Shown here in pieces: positions 8,525 through 16,860 of a stretch of DNA of 64,000 nucleotides (its first letter is position 1; the number at the start of each line of letters is the position of its first letter). Both the position numbers and the translations under genes were made by a program. Source of the DNA: Brevibacterium ravenspurgense (GTDB lineage: Bacteria; Actinomycetota; Actinomycetes; Actinomycetales; Brevibacteriaceae); NCBI RefSeq assembly GCF_001584615.1, contig NZ_LQQC01000008.1:186001-250000 (forward strand), read 5' to 3'. Below the pieces are notes generated by a model. It was given only the letters and a program-made list of their open reading frames with translations, was not told where the DNA came from and did not search any database.

Positions 8525-8710
8525 CCGGCTGGTGACGGGGCCTGCGGTGTCAGCGGGGCCCTGTGGGGTTGGCGGTGAGCACTCTTTCGCTGGTGCATAC
8601 GACCCCATTTGCTCGCTTGAACAGGACGAGGGTCACAAAAAGCGCTGTTCTTGTGACAGATTGCACGCGGCGAAGGGATGAAACCCTGTAAACTCGGCCG
8701 ATTTTCAGCC

Positions 8711-8716
8711 TAAACT
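8711..8716 (+). promoter_or_regulatory. probable -10 box of mscL
   Basis: TAAACT lies 62 nt before the mscL start, with a weak -35 candidate (CTGTAA, 8687-8692) 18 bp upstream. Confidence 0.45.
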
Positions 8717-8778
8717 TAAAGAGTATCTGTCTCGAGCAGTGTCCTGTTCGGAAACCAGGACTGCGAAAGGGAAAAACA

Positions 8779-9243
8779 ATGCTCAAAGGCTTCCGCGATT
8801 TTATTCTGCGCGGCAATGTTGTTGAACTGGCAACCGCTGTCATCGTCGGTGCTGCGTTCACCGCAATTGTCGAAGCGATCTCGACCAAGCTCATCCAGCC
8901 GATGCTGGCCGTTGCAGGCCCGCCGGACATGGAGGGCCTCGGCTTCGAAATCGTCTCGGGCAACAAGGCTACGTTCATGGACTTCGGTGCTGTTATCACC
9001 GCGGCCATCAACTTCATCATCGTTGCAGCGATCGTCTACTTCGTCATCATCGTTCCGATGAACAAGCTCAACAGCCTGCGCAACACCGGCGAACTCGAAG
9101 ACGAAGACGTTCCGCCCACGCAGGAAGAACTGCTCACCGAGATTCGCGACCTGCTCGCTGGCCGTTCGCTTGCCGGCGACGCGACCGAAGAAGGCAACAA
9201 CGTGAACTTCGACGACGGTTCGAGCTCCTCGCCCCGTCACTGA
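8779..9243 (+). CDS. mscL: large-conductance mechanosensitive channel
   Basis: A 154-residue homopentameric channel protein that opens on membrane tension to release solutes during hypo-osmotic shock. MLKGFRDFILRGNVVELATA is the diagnostic N-terminal amphipathic helix plus TM1. TM2 is INFIIVAAIVYFVIIVPMNK, and the charged cytoplasmic bundle follows (EELLTEIRDLLAGR). The start ATG is preceded by GAAAGGGAA. It stands alone between the SAF gene and a strong terminator. Confidence 0.95.
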   Translation: MLKGFRDFILRGNVVELATAVIVGAAFTAIVEAISTKLIQPMLAVAGPPDMEGLGFEIVSGNKATFMDFGAVITAAINFIIVAAIVYFVIIVPMNKLNSLRNTGELEDEDVPPTQEELLTEIRDLLAGRSLAGDATEEGNNVNFDDGSSSSPRH

Positions 9244-9281
9244 GGTTGAGGATCAGCGCTGAGCGCTGACACCTGAATCAC

Positions 9282-9325
9282 ATGCTGATGCCCCGAGCAC
9301 AATGCTTGGGGCATCAGCATTTTTG
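9282..9325 (+). terminator. terminator of mscL
   Basis: A long stem (ATGCTGATGCCCC with its complement, 9282-9297 and 9304-9320) is followed by TTTTTGTG. Confidence 0.9.
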
Positions 9326-9362
9326 TGTTCGCAAAGATATGTCAACGCTGCATCCCACCCCG

Positions 9363-9448
9363 CCCCACGCCTTAGCAACAAATCCACGCCTTAGCAGTCA
9401 CTGCTAAACCGCAGAATCCGGCTAAAGGGAGTCTCCCTGCGGCTAACG
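9363..9448. repeat. TTAGC palindromic repeat, A-type copy 1 (86 bp)
   Basis: This 86-bp unit is identical to 9579-9664 and contains the 17-bp palindrome TTAGCAGTCACTGCTAA. It belongs to the TTAGC/GCTAA family also found at 16385, 25461, 25717, 25859 and 45509. The whole stretch 9326-9820 holds only such repeats and a GAGGTGCC octamer (9511-9518); I see no gene in it. Confidence 0.85.
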
Positions 9449-9578
9449 CGCAGATTCCGTCTAACGGGTGTTTTTCTTGGCTGAACGAGGTGAGAACTGC
9501 TGAAAACCACGAGGTGCCATCCCCGCCAGACCCGGACCTCCACCTCGTGCCCCGCCTGCAGCAGCTTCCCAACACCCA

Positions 9579-9664
9579 CCCCACGCCTTAGCAACAAATC
9601 CACGCCTTAGCAGTCACTGCTAAACCGCAGAATCCGGCTAAAGGGAGTCTCCCTGCGGCTAACG
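9579..9664. repeat. TTAGC palindromic repeat, A-type copy 2 (86 bp)
   Basis: An exact copy of 9363-9448, 216 bp downstream. More degenerate copies of the GCTAAC-containing half follow to about 9770. Confidence 0.85.
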
Positions 9665-9820
9665 GGTGTTTTAGTGACTAAACCGCAGATCCCGGCTAAC
9701 GGGAGTCTCACCGCGGCAAACGGGATTCTTTCTTGGCTGAAGCGCAGATTCCGTCTAACGGGTGCGCCGAAGCACGATCCCACCCCGCCCTGCTGATTCA
9801 GCAACAAACAGAGGCGGTCG

Positions 9821-10114
9821 TCAGCGGGATTTTGGTGCCCAGTGGGGTGGACGATCAGCCAACAGCCTGTCGTCATTCGACCCACCGGCACTCTGCCCCG
9901 ACTCATTGCGCACAGTGCGCAAGTACGCAGCCTTCGCCGCGGCGATGCGCGCCTGACGTTTGGCCTCATCAGCGGCGCTGCGGGTCACTTTGCTGGGGTC
10001 CGCCTCACAGCTGGACGATTCGCCCGCGGCCAAATCCGCACGAGGTGCCGCACCACAAACGTTGTCGTCACCTGAGTGCGACTCCCCTGAAGAACCTTCA
10101 GCCACGACAGGCAC
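9821..10114 (-). pseudogene. severed C-terminal tail of the DUF4011 helicase-like protein
   Basis: This open frame directly continues the frame of the large upstream gene across its TGA stop (10115-10117), beginning with GTG and running 97 codons. It has coding-like codon use, a basic helix (DEAKRQARIAAAKAAYLR) and ends NDDRLLADRPPHWAPKSR, which looks like the natural end of a longer protein rather than random sequence. It is either a broken-off tail of the neighbouring gene, a readthrough extension, or a tiny coupled gene. There is no ribosome site of its own. Confidence 0.5.
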
Positions 10115-13100
10115 TCAGTCCCGGTCAGCTGCAGACGAGCTGCTGTCGGAATCATCAGAAACATCCGCGCCATCTGCATCGTCTTCACGCAGACCAGCGT
10201 CAATCAGATCAGCATCACGCAGCAGACCCGTGTCATACGCCGGCATCACCTGATCTTCAACAGCGGCCTCGGGCGAAGCGCTCAGCGAAGCAGCCTGCTC
10301 GGTTGGGGTCTGCGGCTGAGCCGCAGCCGACTGTGCCTGCACACCCGCAGCCTCACCCCGCTGCCCACCAGCACCAGCCGGACCGGCACCTCGACCGCCG
10401 GCGCCATCACCCGAAGCTCCATCCCCAGCCGCAACCTCAGCCGAAGATTCAGCCCTCTGCAGAGCTTCCGGGTCTTCTTCCGCCGCAATATCAGCCCACG
10501 CCTGGTAGATCCGGTCGGTCTGACCCTGCGGGTCGATAAACGCGTCAGTCGACCACACGCGCAGGAACGTCCAGCCGCGGCGAGCGAAGCTCAGCGGGCG
10601 CAGGCGCTCGCGCTCCCGCAGCGACGGCGAGGTTGTGTAGTCCAGCCCGTCTGCCTCGACCGCCAGCACCATGCGCGAACCGGCCTGCGAAACAAGCGGC
10701 ACCGCAAGATCCAGCCCGCCGTAGTTGTCGACAGGCTCCAGGCCCTTAGCGTGCAGACGTGCAGAAAGATCAGCCATCAACGGTGAGCGCCCCCGCTCAT
10801 ACTGCGACTTTTCAATAAACGACGAACCCGACCGAGCCGCCTCAAACAGCACCGGCAGCAGCGCCGAACCGTGCCGCAGCCTGGACCGATCAAACTCGTC
10901 CGGGTGGAGGCACGAAACAACCGTCAACCGCTGCTTAGCCGGCGTGACCGCCGCAGCGAGCACCTTCTGCCCGCCCGGCTGCGCAAGCTCACCGAAGCTG
11001 TACAGCATCCGGCCGGCCAGAGTGCGACCCCAGCCGACGGTGAAGATCACCGCATCCCGTGACAGCGTCTGCGCGCGGTAAGCATCCGTGATGACGAACG
11101 GCTCATCGCCCTCATCCGAGAAGAACGCCTTGAGCTCCGGATAGCGCGGCATCTGGCGGGCAACCGCAAGCGCAATCCTGCGCGCATGCCACGGGGTGAG
11201 CGCAATGACTCCCAGTGTCTGCTCTGGGCTGGTGCGCGCGTGCTCGAAAACAAGACGCACCACCTCGGCAACCTCGACATCGGGGCTTTCCACCTGTCCG
11301 GTAGCCGAATCCGGGCTGCCCTCTCCCCCGTCCACGTGAATGAACGCAAGACCCGTGGGCGCACCCGCATCCGCAATCGGCAGGGACACGAGCTTGTCGT
11401 CGTAGATGACATCGTTGAGCAGCCCCGCAATTTCCTGCGGAACCACCCTGTGATTCGTGTGCAGACGCAGCCTGGGCACCACCGGGGTGAGTGCTTCGAA
11501 CACGCTCAGGCCAGCTGATTCGGGCTGTGTGCCGGTCCGCCGCTGTGCAGCCACGGAGAACTCCGTGGGCCCCAGCAGCTTGTCGTCACCCAGGGCCAGC
11601 GTGTGCTTGGCCAGCGCGATCGGCACGAGCGCTTCCGGCACCGACACCCGCGCGGCATCGCCGATGATCACGGTGTCGAACAGAGCCCGCTCCACGAGAG
11701 CCGGGTCGGTACCGAACTCGCCGGAGAACTCGTCTTCGAAAGTCTCGCCAGCCGGGCTGGCGCCGTCTGCCGGGTTGGTCTCTTCTTCTGCACCCTCAGC
11801 AGTTCCCGAGGTGCCATCACTCGAGGTGCCCTCGGCACCTGGTTCTTCTGCCTTGTTTTCCGCACCCGAGGTGCCGCCGACCCGGTCACTTTCCGGCACC
11901 TGGGCAAGGGCCTCACCAAAGGTGTCGGGGACGCTCACCGGGCTCATCATCCACACCGGTGCCAAAGCCAGCAGCACGTGCGGGGCTCCGGCGGCCAGGC
12001 GGCTGAGGTTGAGCCCCTCGCCCAACAGCTCAGCCCGCAGCAGGGCCGCTTCTTCCGGGTAGTCCGCAATGGCTTGCTGCCAGGCTTCAGCGTGCGCGTA
12101 CTGCAGGCGTGATGCTCCAGCAGATACGAACGCCGCATCCGTGCGGCGGAAATCGGCGGCCAGGCGGTGCAGGGCATCGCCGTCGTGTTCGCCGACCTGC
12201 GGGTCAGCCGCCGCCATCTGCTGCAGAACCGTCGCCCAGTAGGCCAGATCGAATTCGCTGCCGACTTCCTCCGGGCGCACACGGCGACTGCGCAGGTCGT
12301 ACAGCAGTTCGCGCATCCCCGCAGCTTCAAGGTCACGGCGCAAGCCGGTGCGGCGCGGGAGGTCGTCCAGAGCGGCTCGGTCATCAGCCATGGCAGCAAG
12401 GCGCGCTTCGAGTTCCCCGATGTGCATCGCATCGAGGTCTCCCCCGTCCGGGGTGTCCGCCAGGATGGGGGCAAGAGAATCAAGATCCGCGGCCACGCGG
12501 TCAAACAGATCCGATACTTCCGCCAGGTTCGACGGCAGGCTGGGAATGTTGGCCCGCCCGGTGATCCGCTCAGTCTGCTGCAGCTGATCCCGCAGCGTCT
12601 TAAGCCCTTCGTGCACGTCGACGTCAGCCAGTCCGCTGCGCACAAGGGAACGCGCGTGGCGCTTGAGCTTGCCGCGCTCAAAAACACCCATATCAACGTT
12701 GTGATCGCGGCGGTATTCAACCGAACCGGTCGCGTCAATCAGCAGGTCGAGATCTTCGCGGTAGGCCTCCGGCATGAACGTGCGCATGCTGCTGTCAATC
12801 GAACGCAGCAGCGCCAGGCTGTCGGCCCATTCGGCCATCGTCCAGCCGGCGGTCACACCGGATTCTTCCAGCGCGGTGCGCATCATCCGGGTGAGCTTCG
12901 GCAGAGCGTCAACACAGCGTTCAGCCGTCACGCGCGCCTTTTCCGCCTGCGCGGCAGTGTCGAAGCGCGCACCAAACCACACGGTGTCCTCAACACCGAG
13001 GGTGAATTCGCCCAGCTTCGCCAACTGGACCAGCTGGCTGCGCAGCTCGGAACGCTGCGCCTGCGACATGCGCATAACGCCCACCGGCAGACGCACCTCG

Positions 13101-14797
13101 GTGCGCGGGCTGTTCTCAGCAGAGGTCAGATCCGCCAGGTGCTCCATCGTCGAGTACACCGAAATGCCCCACGGACGGCGCGGTTCGTGCAGCGATTTGG
13201 CGTGCTTCGTCAGCTTTTTACGCTGCTTACGCAGACGCGAAATAAGATCGTCGATGTCCGGTTTCGCAGCCTTTTCCGCCTGCGAAATCATGGCGATCAG
13301 CTGCTTCTTCACCGCCGCACGACTGCGACGCGCATCCACCACAAAGCCCGCCAGCCCGGCGGACGCGAAACGATCCCGGTAGTCATCGAGCGTGTCGGAG
13401 TCATTGGCCACAAACAGGCTGGGCCGACCGGCAAACGCCAAACTCGTTGCCGCGGCAACCGCCACCTGCGTGGCACCCGTGCCAGCGGGAGTATCAACCG
13501 CCGCGCTCGAGCGCTCCATGATCGCGTTGACAACCGCCTGCTGGTCGCCATCAACATCAAGCGCCAGGAACTCATTGCGCGGGTCGCGGTCTTCCAAGGG
13601 CCGAATGGCCAGACGCCGCGCGGCACCGCGCTGGCTGTCCTCGGTTTCGCTGGGGTCGGTTTCGCTGGGGTCGGCTGGGCCTTGCTCAGCCGGGCCGGGC
13701 TTCACGGCCCCTTCCCCACCGGCAGCTTCAGCCGCGGAATCCGCGGAAGAGGTGAGCGGCGCCTCGTCAGCTTCCGAAGGCGAGGTTTCTGAACCGGGTG
13801 CCGAGCCATCGGCACCGCGCTGGCCGGCAATGCCGACATCCTGCGTCCCAGCTGACACGGAAGCGCTCAGAGAGGCGATCAGGGTGTCCGCGCTCGAGGC
13901 GGTATCGACGGTCCGCTTGCGGCCTTCCTCTTCGTCAGTCGAACCGGCCTCATCAGGGGTGACACCGCCGCTGAGCAGCGGGACGGTGTCGTTCTTGGGG
14001 GAAACTTCGTCTGGGGTGTCTGCGGGCGGGATGCCAGAATCGGTGTTGTCGGATGCCTCGTCGCTTTCAGCCTTTTCGGCATCGAGAACAGCCTGGGCCA
14101 TGCGTGCCAGAATCGGGTGGTCCTGAGGGATGTCGGCGGAGCCAACAGCTGATGCCACATTCGCGAAAGTCGACACGAACAGGCTGTACTCAGCGGTCAG
14201 ACCGGGATAGTCAACAGTGGCTTCGCGCACCCGTTCAAGCACCGGGCGGGCATCAAAGCGGCGGGGACCGCCCGTGGACTCGAGCCATTCATCAACATCA
14301 ACCTCAATGCCCAACTCAGAGCGCAAGAACGCAACAAAAGCGGGGTTGATTGAGATCGTGTCGTCAAGAGTCAGTTCAACGTCGTCCTCACGCCGGCCGA
14401 CAGGGCGGATCTCAACCCGACGCAGAACCAGCGGTGCGTGCACCTGCTGGCCCGAACCGGACAAACGCTGGGTAAAGCGCACAGCGCCAATGGCCAGGTA
14501 GGCGGCAGAAAAGCTGCGTTCAATCCGCAGTTCACGGGCCTTTTCGGCAATTGAACGGGCACGGCGGCCCGCATCCTGCCGCTGCTGTTCATCGCGGATG
14601 AGGCTGGTCAGGCGCGTAGGCCTGCCCGCCATGAGCTGTGCAATGCCGGACGGGTGGGCGGTCGAAAGATCAAGAGAGCCATCGCGGGACTCTCGGTACC
14701 GCAGCATGGTGTCACGCCCGCCGAGTTTTTCGGCACGCGCTGTCCATTCAGCGAAGACGTCGCTGATTCCCCTCTGCGTTTCTGCTTGATCTGCCAC
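10115..14797 (-). CDS. DUF4011-type helicase-like protein with C-terminal REase-like (MTES_1575) domain
   Basis: A 1560-residue protein: an N-terminal DUF4011-like region, an SF1-helicase-like core split by long insertions, and a C-terminal restriction-endonuclease-like domain. The helicase motifs look eroded. The Walker A position reads TPAGTGATQ (about residue 437) without the lysine, the Walker B position reads VIIGDAARVS (about 1042) instead of DE, and the motif VI position reads AVTPAKQRL instead of LTRAR. By contrast, the nuclease-like domain keeps GLDLAV and LAVEADGLDY, consistent with an Asp ... Glu-x-Asp active site, and RERERLRPLSF. A 60-residue low-complexity insertion near 975-1025 holds three GAGGTGCC octamers. 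It starts at GTG 14797. The family is widespread in actinobacteria and of unproven, possibly defence or repair, function. Confidence 0.75.
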   Translation of the reverse strand: MADQAETQRGISDVFAEWTARAEKLGGRDTMLRYRESRDGSLDLSTAHPSGIAQLMAGRPTRLTSLIRDEQQRQDAGRRARSIAEKARELRIERSFSAAYLAIGAVRFTQRLSGSGQQVHAPLVLRRVEIRPVGRREDDVELTLDDTISINPAFVAFLRSELGIEVDVDEWLESTGGPRRFDARPVLERVREATVDYPGLTAEYSLFVSTFANVASAVGSADIPQDHPILARMAQAVLDAEKAESDEASDNTDSGIPPADTPDEVSPKNDTVPLLSGGVTPDEAGSTDEEEGRKRTVDTASSADTLIASLSASVSAGTQDVGIAGQRGADGSAPGSETSPSEADEAPLTSSADSAAEAAGGEGAVKPGPAEQGPADPSETDPSETEDSQRGAARRLAIRPLEDRDPRNEFLALDVDGDQQAVVNAIMERSSAAVDTPAGTGATQVAVAAATSLAFAGRPSLFVANDSDTLDDYRDRFASAGLAGFVVDARRSRAAVKKQLIAMISQAEKAAKPDIDDLISRLRKQRKKLTKHAKSLHEPRRPWGISVYSTMEHLADLTSAENSPRTEVRLPVGVMRMSQAQRSELRSQLVQLAKLGEFTLGVEDTVWFGARFDTAAQAEKARVTAERCVDALPKLTRMMRTALEESGVTAGWTMAEWADSLALLRSIDSSMRTFMPEAYREDLDLLIDATGSVEYRRDHNVDMGVFERGKLKRHARSLVRSGLADVDVHEGLKTLRDQLQQTERITGRANIPSLPSNLAEVSDLFDRVAADLDSLAPILADTPDGGDLDAMHIGELEARLAAMADDRAALDDLPRRTGLRRDLEAAGMRELLYDLRSRRVRPEEVGSEFDLAYWATVLQQMAAADPQVGEHDGDALHRLAADFRRTDAAFVSAGASRLQYAHAEAWQQAIADYPEEAALLRAELLGEGLNLSRLAAGAPHVLLALAPVWMMSPVSVPDTFGEALAQVPESDRVGGTSGAENKAEEPGAEGTSSDGTSGTAEGAEEETNPADGASPAGETFEDEFSGEFGTDPALVERALFDTVIIGDAARVSVPEALVPIALAKHTLALGDDKLLGPTEFSVAAQRRTGTQPESAGLSVFEALTPVVPRLRLHTNHRVVPQEIAGLLNDVIYDDKLVSLPIADAGAPTGLAFIHVDGGEGSPDSATGQVESPDVEVAEVVRLVFEHARTSPEQTLGVIALTPWHARRIALAVARQMPRYPELKAFFSDEGDEPFVITDAYRAQTLSRDAVIFTVGWGRTLAGRMLYSFGELAQPGGQKVLAAAVTPAKQRLTVVSCLHPDEFDRSRLRHGSALLPVLFEAARSGSSFIEKSQYERGRSPLMADLSARLHAKGLEPVDNYGGLDLAVPLVSQAGSRMVLAVEADGLDYTTSPSLRERERLRPLSFARRGWTFLRVWSTDAFIDPQGQTDRIYQAWADIAAEEDPEALQRAESSAEVAAGDGASGDGAGGRGAGPAGAGGQRGEAAGVQAQSAAAQPQTPTEQAASLSASPEAAVEDQVMPAYDTGLLRDADLIDAGLREDDADGADVSDDSDSSSSAADRD

Positions 14798-14886
14798 GCA
14801 TCCACCCTAACCGCCTAAGCGCGCGAAACCCCCTAAGCCGCAAAGCGTGGCGGGCTCAGGGGGCGCGCAGCAGCGTCAAGCGCTGG

Positions 14887-14967
14887 TCGTGTTCTGGCGG
14901 TGCGGCGGTCAGGCGGCGCTTACGTCAGATAGCGCTCGTGTTCTGGCGCTGCTCGTGTCAGGCGGCG
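14887..14967. repeat. 49-bp duplication at the 3' end of the YkvI-like gene
   Basis: TCGTGTTCTGGCG occurs at 14887 and 14936, and TCAGGCGGCG at 14909 and 14958, both 49 bp apart. The second TCAGGCGGCG holds the stop codon of the gene at 14958-16136, so its last codons have been copied into the spacer. Confidence 0.7.
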
Positions 14968-16136
14968 CGGCGTTTGCGCACCGAATCGTAAATTGTGCGC
15001 ACAATGATCACGATGATCAGCGCACAGCCCACGTAGCCTACGGTTCCGTAGATCTTGTCGACCAGGACGCTGAACGGCAGGAAGCCGCAGGCGATCAGCG
15101 CAATACAGATGACGACAGTGACGACAACGTTCCACTTGCGCGGAATAAAGCCCATCACCTGATTCTTCACAACCCAGTACAGCGGGGTCGCGGTCGAATA
15201 GATGCCCAACATGACAACAACGGCGAAGGCCACGCCAACAGCCGGGTGGATCGTCTGCCCCAGAGCCAGGGTCGGAACTTCCTTGTCGAGCGCCAGCGTG
15301 AGGTTGGTCAGGATGGCCAGGGTGATCATGAGAACACCGATGCCCAGACCCAGGCCGCCGAGAGCGCCGGCGATCCCCGCCTCGCGTGTGCTCGTGGCCT
15401 CCTTGCCCAGCTGCGAGAAGAACACCATACCCAACAGCATGTTGAAGCTGACGTACAGAACCGCAGACCACGCGAAGTGGCCCGTGATCTGCGCGCTCTG
15501 TGCCGCCTCGGGAAGGCTGCCGAAAATCGGCTGATTGCCCAGCTCGCCGAAGTCGCGCACAAAGATGATCGTTCCGACAACCACCGTGAATGCAATGATG
15601 ACCGGGCCAATGGTGCCGATGATGTCCACCAGACGCTCCAGGCCGGCCAGAACGGTGGCCAAGCCCAGCAGGCCCATGCCGACAACACCGATCCAGTTGG
15701 GCAGACCGGTCAGCTCGTTGAGCACCGCGCCCGCACCGGACACCATGATGACGGCGACAGAGAACGAGTACAGAACGGCAAACCACTCAAGCACTGTGCC
15801 GAGGAAACGGCCCACGTAGTAGCGGAACACCTCGGAGGACAGTTCCAGCTGCAGTTCGTGGCCCTTGCGCATGATGAGCGCACCGACCGTCATGAACAGC
15901 AGAGTCGAAATGACACCGCCCAACATGCCAACGATCCCGAAGGACGCGAAGAACTGCAAGGTCTCCTGACCCGTCGCAAAACCAGAGCCGATCAGGTACG
16001 CAACCGACGCACCCGCAAAACGGCCGACATTCGTCCAGCGCACCTTCTTCGACTCCGCTTTGACGGTCGCTGCGTTGGCCTTATCACCGCTGCCGCCGCC
16101 GACAGCAGAATGGGAACCGGCTGCAGATTCAGCCAT
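14958..16136 (-). CDS. YkvI-family membrane protein (APC-superfamily transporter)
   Basis: A 392-residue integral membrane protein with about eleven hydrophobic helices. The N-terminal GASVAYLIGSGFATGQETLQ carries the GSGFATGQE signature of the YkvI family (COG3949), which belongs to the amino acid-polyamine-organocation superfamily; the first 40 residues are a polar cytoplasmic leader. AAGGAG lies directly against a first ATG (16142) but six bases before a second ATG (16136), so the second is chosen. Substrate unknown. It is divergent from tRNA-Arg across a repeat-rich spacer of about 560 bp (16137-16694) that holds one 104-bp TTAGC repeat and four 16-bp motif copies but no gene. Confidence 0.85.
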   Translation of the reverse strand: MAESAAGSHSAVGGGSGDKANAATVKAESKKVRWTNVGRFAGASVAYLIGSGFATGQETLQFFASFGIVGMLGGVISTLLFMTVGALIMRKGHELQLELSSEVFRYYVGRFLGTVLEWFAVLYSFSVAVIMVSGAGAVLNELTGLPNWIGVVGMGLLGLATVLAGLERLVDIIGTIGPVIIAFTVVVGTIIFVRDFGELGNQPIFGSLPEAAQSAQITGHFAWSAVLYVSFNMLLGMVFFSQLGKEATSTREAGIAGALGGLGLGIGVLMITLAILTNLTLALDKEVPTLALGQTIHPAVGVAFAVVVMLGIYSTATPLYWVVKNQVMGFIPRKWNVVVTVVICIALIACGFLPFSVLVDKIYGTVGYVGCALIIVIIVRTIYDSVRKRRAA

Positions 16137-16300
16137 GGGCATCTCCTTGTGTACGTCTTGGAATCACATTGCGGGCGCAGCGTTCAGCGCCAAAAGTCCG
16201 ACCACACAGGCTAGCCCACTGTCGCATTCGTCACTCTCAGCATCCGGAATCGGCACTCAGGGATCTCAGCTTCCGGCCCCCAGGAGAAGGTCGGCGCCCG

Positions 16301-16620
16301 CAGGAGCGGCACCTCGTCATTCCCCACCGAGCACTCCACTGCCCGCGGGAGCGACACCTCGTACACCCCAGAAACAGAAAAACGCCCGTTAGCAACAAAA
16401 ACACCCGTTAGCCGTAAGCAGACTCCCCTTAGCCGGGATCTGCGGCTTAGCAACAACTGCTAAAGCGCAGATTCGTTGCTACCCGGTGGTAGCCGCCTGG
16501 AGGGTGCGAGCGCGGAAACCCCACCGCCCCACCCACGAGGCGGAGGTTCCCTGGCCACAGGAGCGGCACCTCGCACTGAGCCCGAGGTGGAGGTTCCCTG
16601 GCCCCGGGAGCGACACCTCG
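16301..16620. repeat. four copies of a 16-bp motif, CRGGAGCGRCACCTCG
   Basis: Copies lie at 16301-16316, 16346-16361, 16558-16573 and 16605-16620. The last two are embedded in 41-bp units (16536-16576 and 16583-16623) whose ends, GAGGYG and CACCTC, are themselves inverted. Each motif contains or nearly contains the GGCACCTC octamer enriched across the window. Confidence 0.75.
16385..16488. repeat. TTAGC palindromic repeat, full 104-bp copy (B)
   Basis: This copy has the same length and order as those at 25.4-26.0 kb: CCCGTTAGCAAC on the left, a central TTAGCA-N4-TGCTAA core and GTTGCTA near the right end. The right arm is mutated (GCTACCC for GCTAACC). Confidence 0.85.
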
Positions 16621-16694
16621 CACCGGGGTCGGGTGAGGGTGGGGACACCGCGGTGTCATTCGCACCTGCGATGTCCGCTAAACTGTTCCGCGTT

Positions 16695-16767
16695 GCCCCC
16701 GTAGCTCAGGGGATAGAGCACCGCTCTCCTAAAGCGGGTGTCGCAGGTTCGAATCCTGCCGGGGGCG
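16695..16767 (+). tRNA. tRNA-Arg (CCU anticodon)
   Basis: A 73-nt cloverleaf: acceptor GCCCCCG/CGGGGGC, D-arm GCTCAGGGGATAGAGC, anticodon loop CTCCTAAAG with CCT, and T-loop GGTTCGAATCC. The 3' CCA is not encoded. A terminator follows. Confidence 0.97.
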
Positions 16768-16795
16768 CCGCGGAGCGAACTCTGCTCTGGTGGTC

Positions 16796-16834
16796 AAAAA
16801 CTCGAGGAATCCATGTCGGATTCCTCGAGTTTTT
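16796..16834. terminator. bidirectional terminator between tRNA-Arg and the deacetylase
   Basis: A 17-bp perfect stem (AAAAACTCGAGGAATCC with its complement) with a 5-base loop, and A/T runs on both sides. Confidence 0.9.
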
Positions 16835-16860
16835 GCACGTGAGAGCAGAAGGGCAAGCGG

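Noticed and set aside
12167..13792. A 541-codon frame antisense to the helicase-like gene
   Set aside because: His/Arg/Gln-rich composition typical of a shadow frame in GC-rich DNA.
16695..16834. tRNA-Arg as an integration site
   Set aside because: No duplicated tRNA 3' end, integrase or island follows; a normal terminator and a core gene come next.
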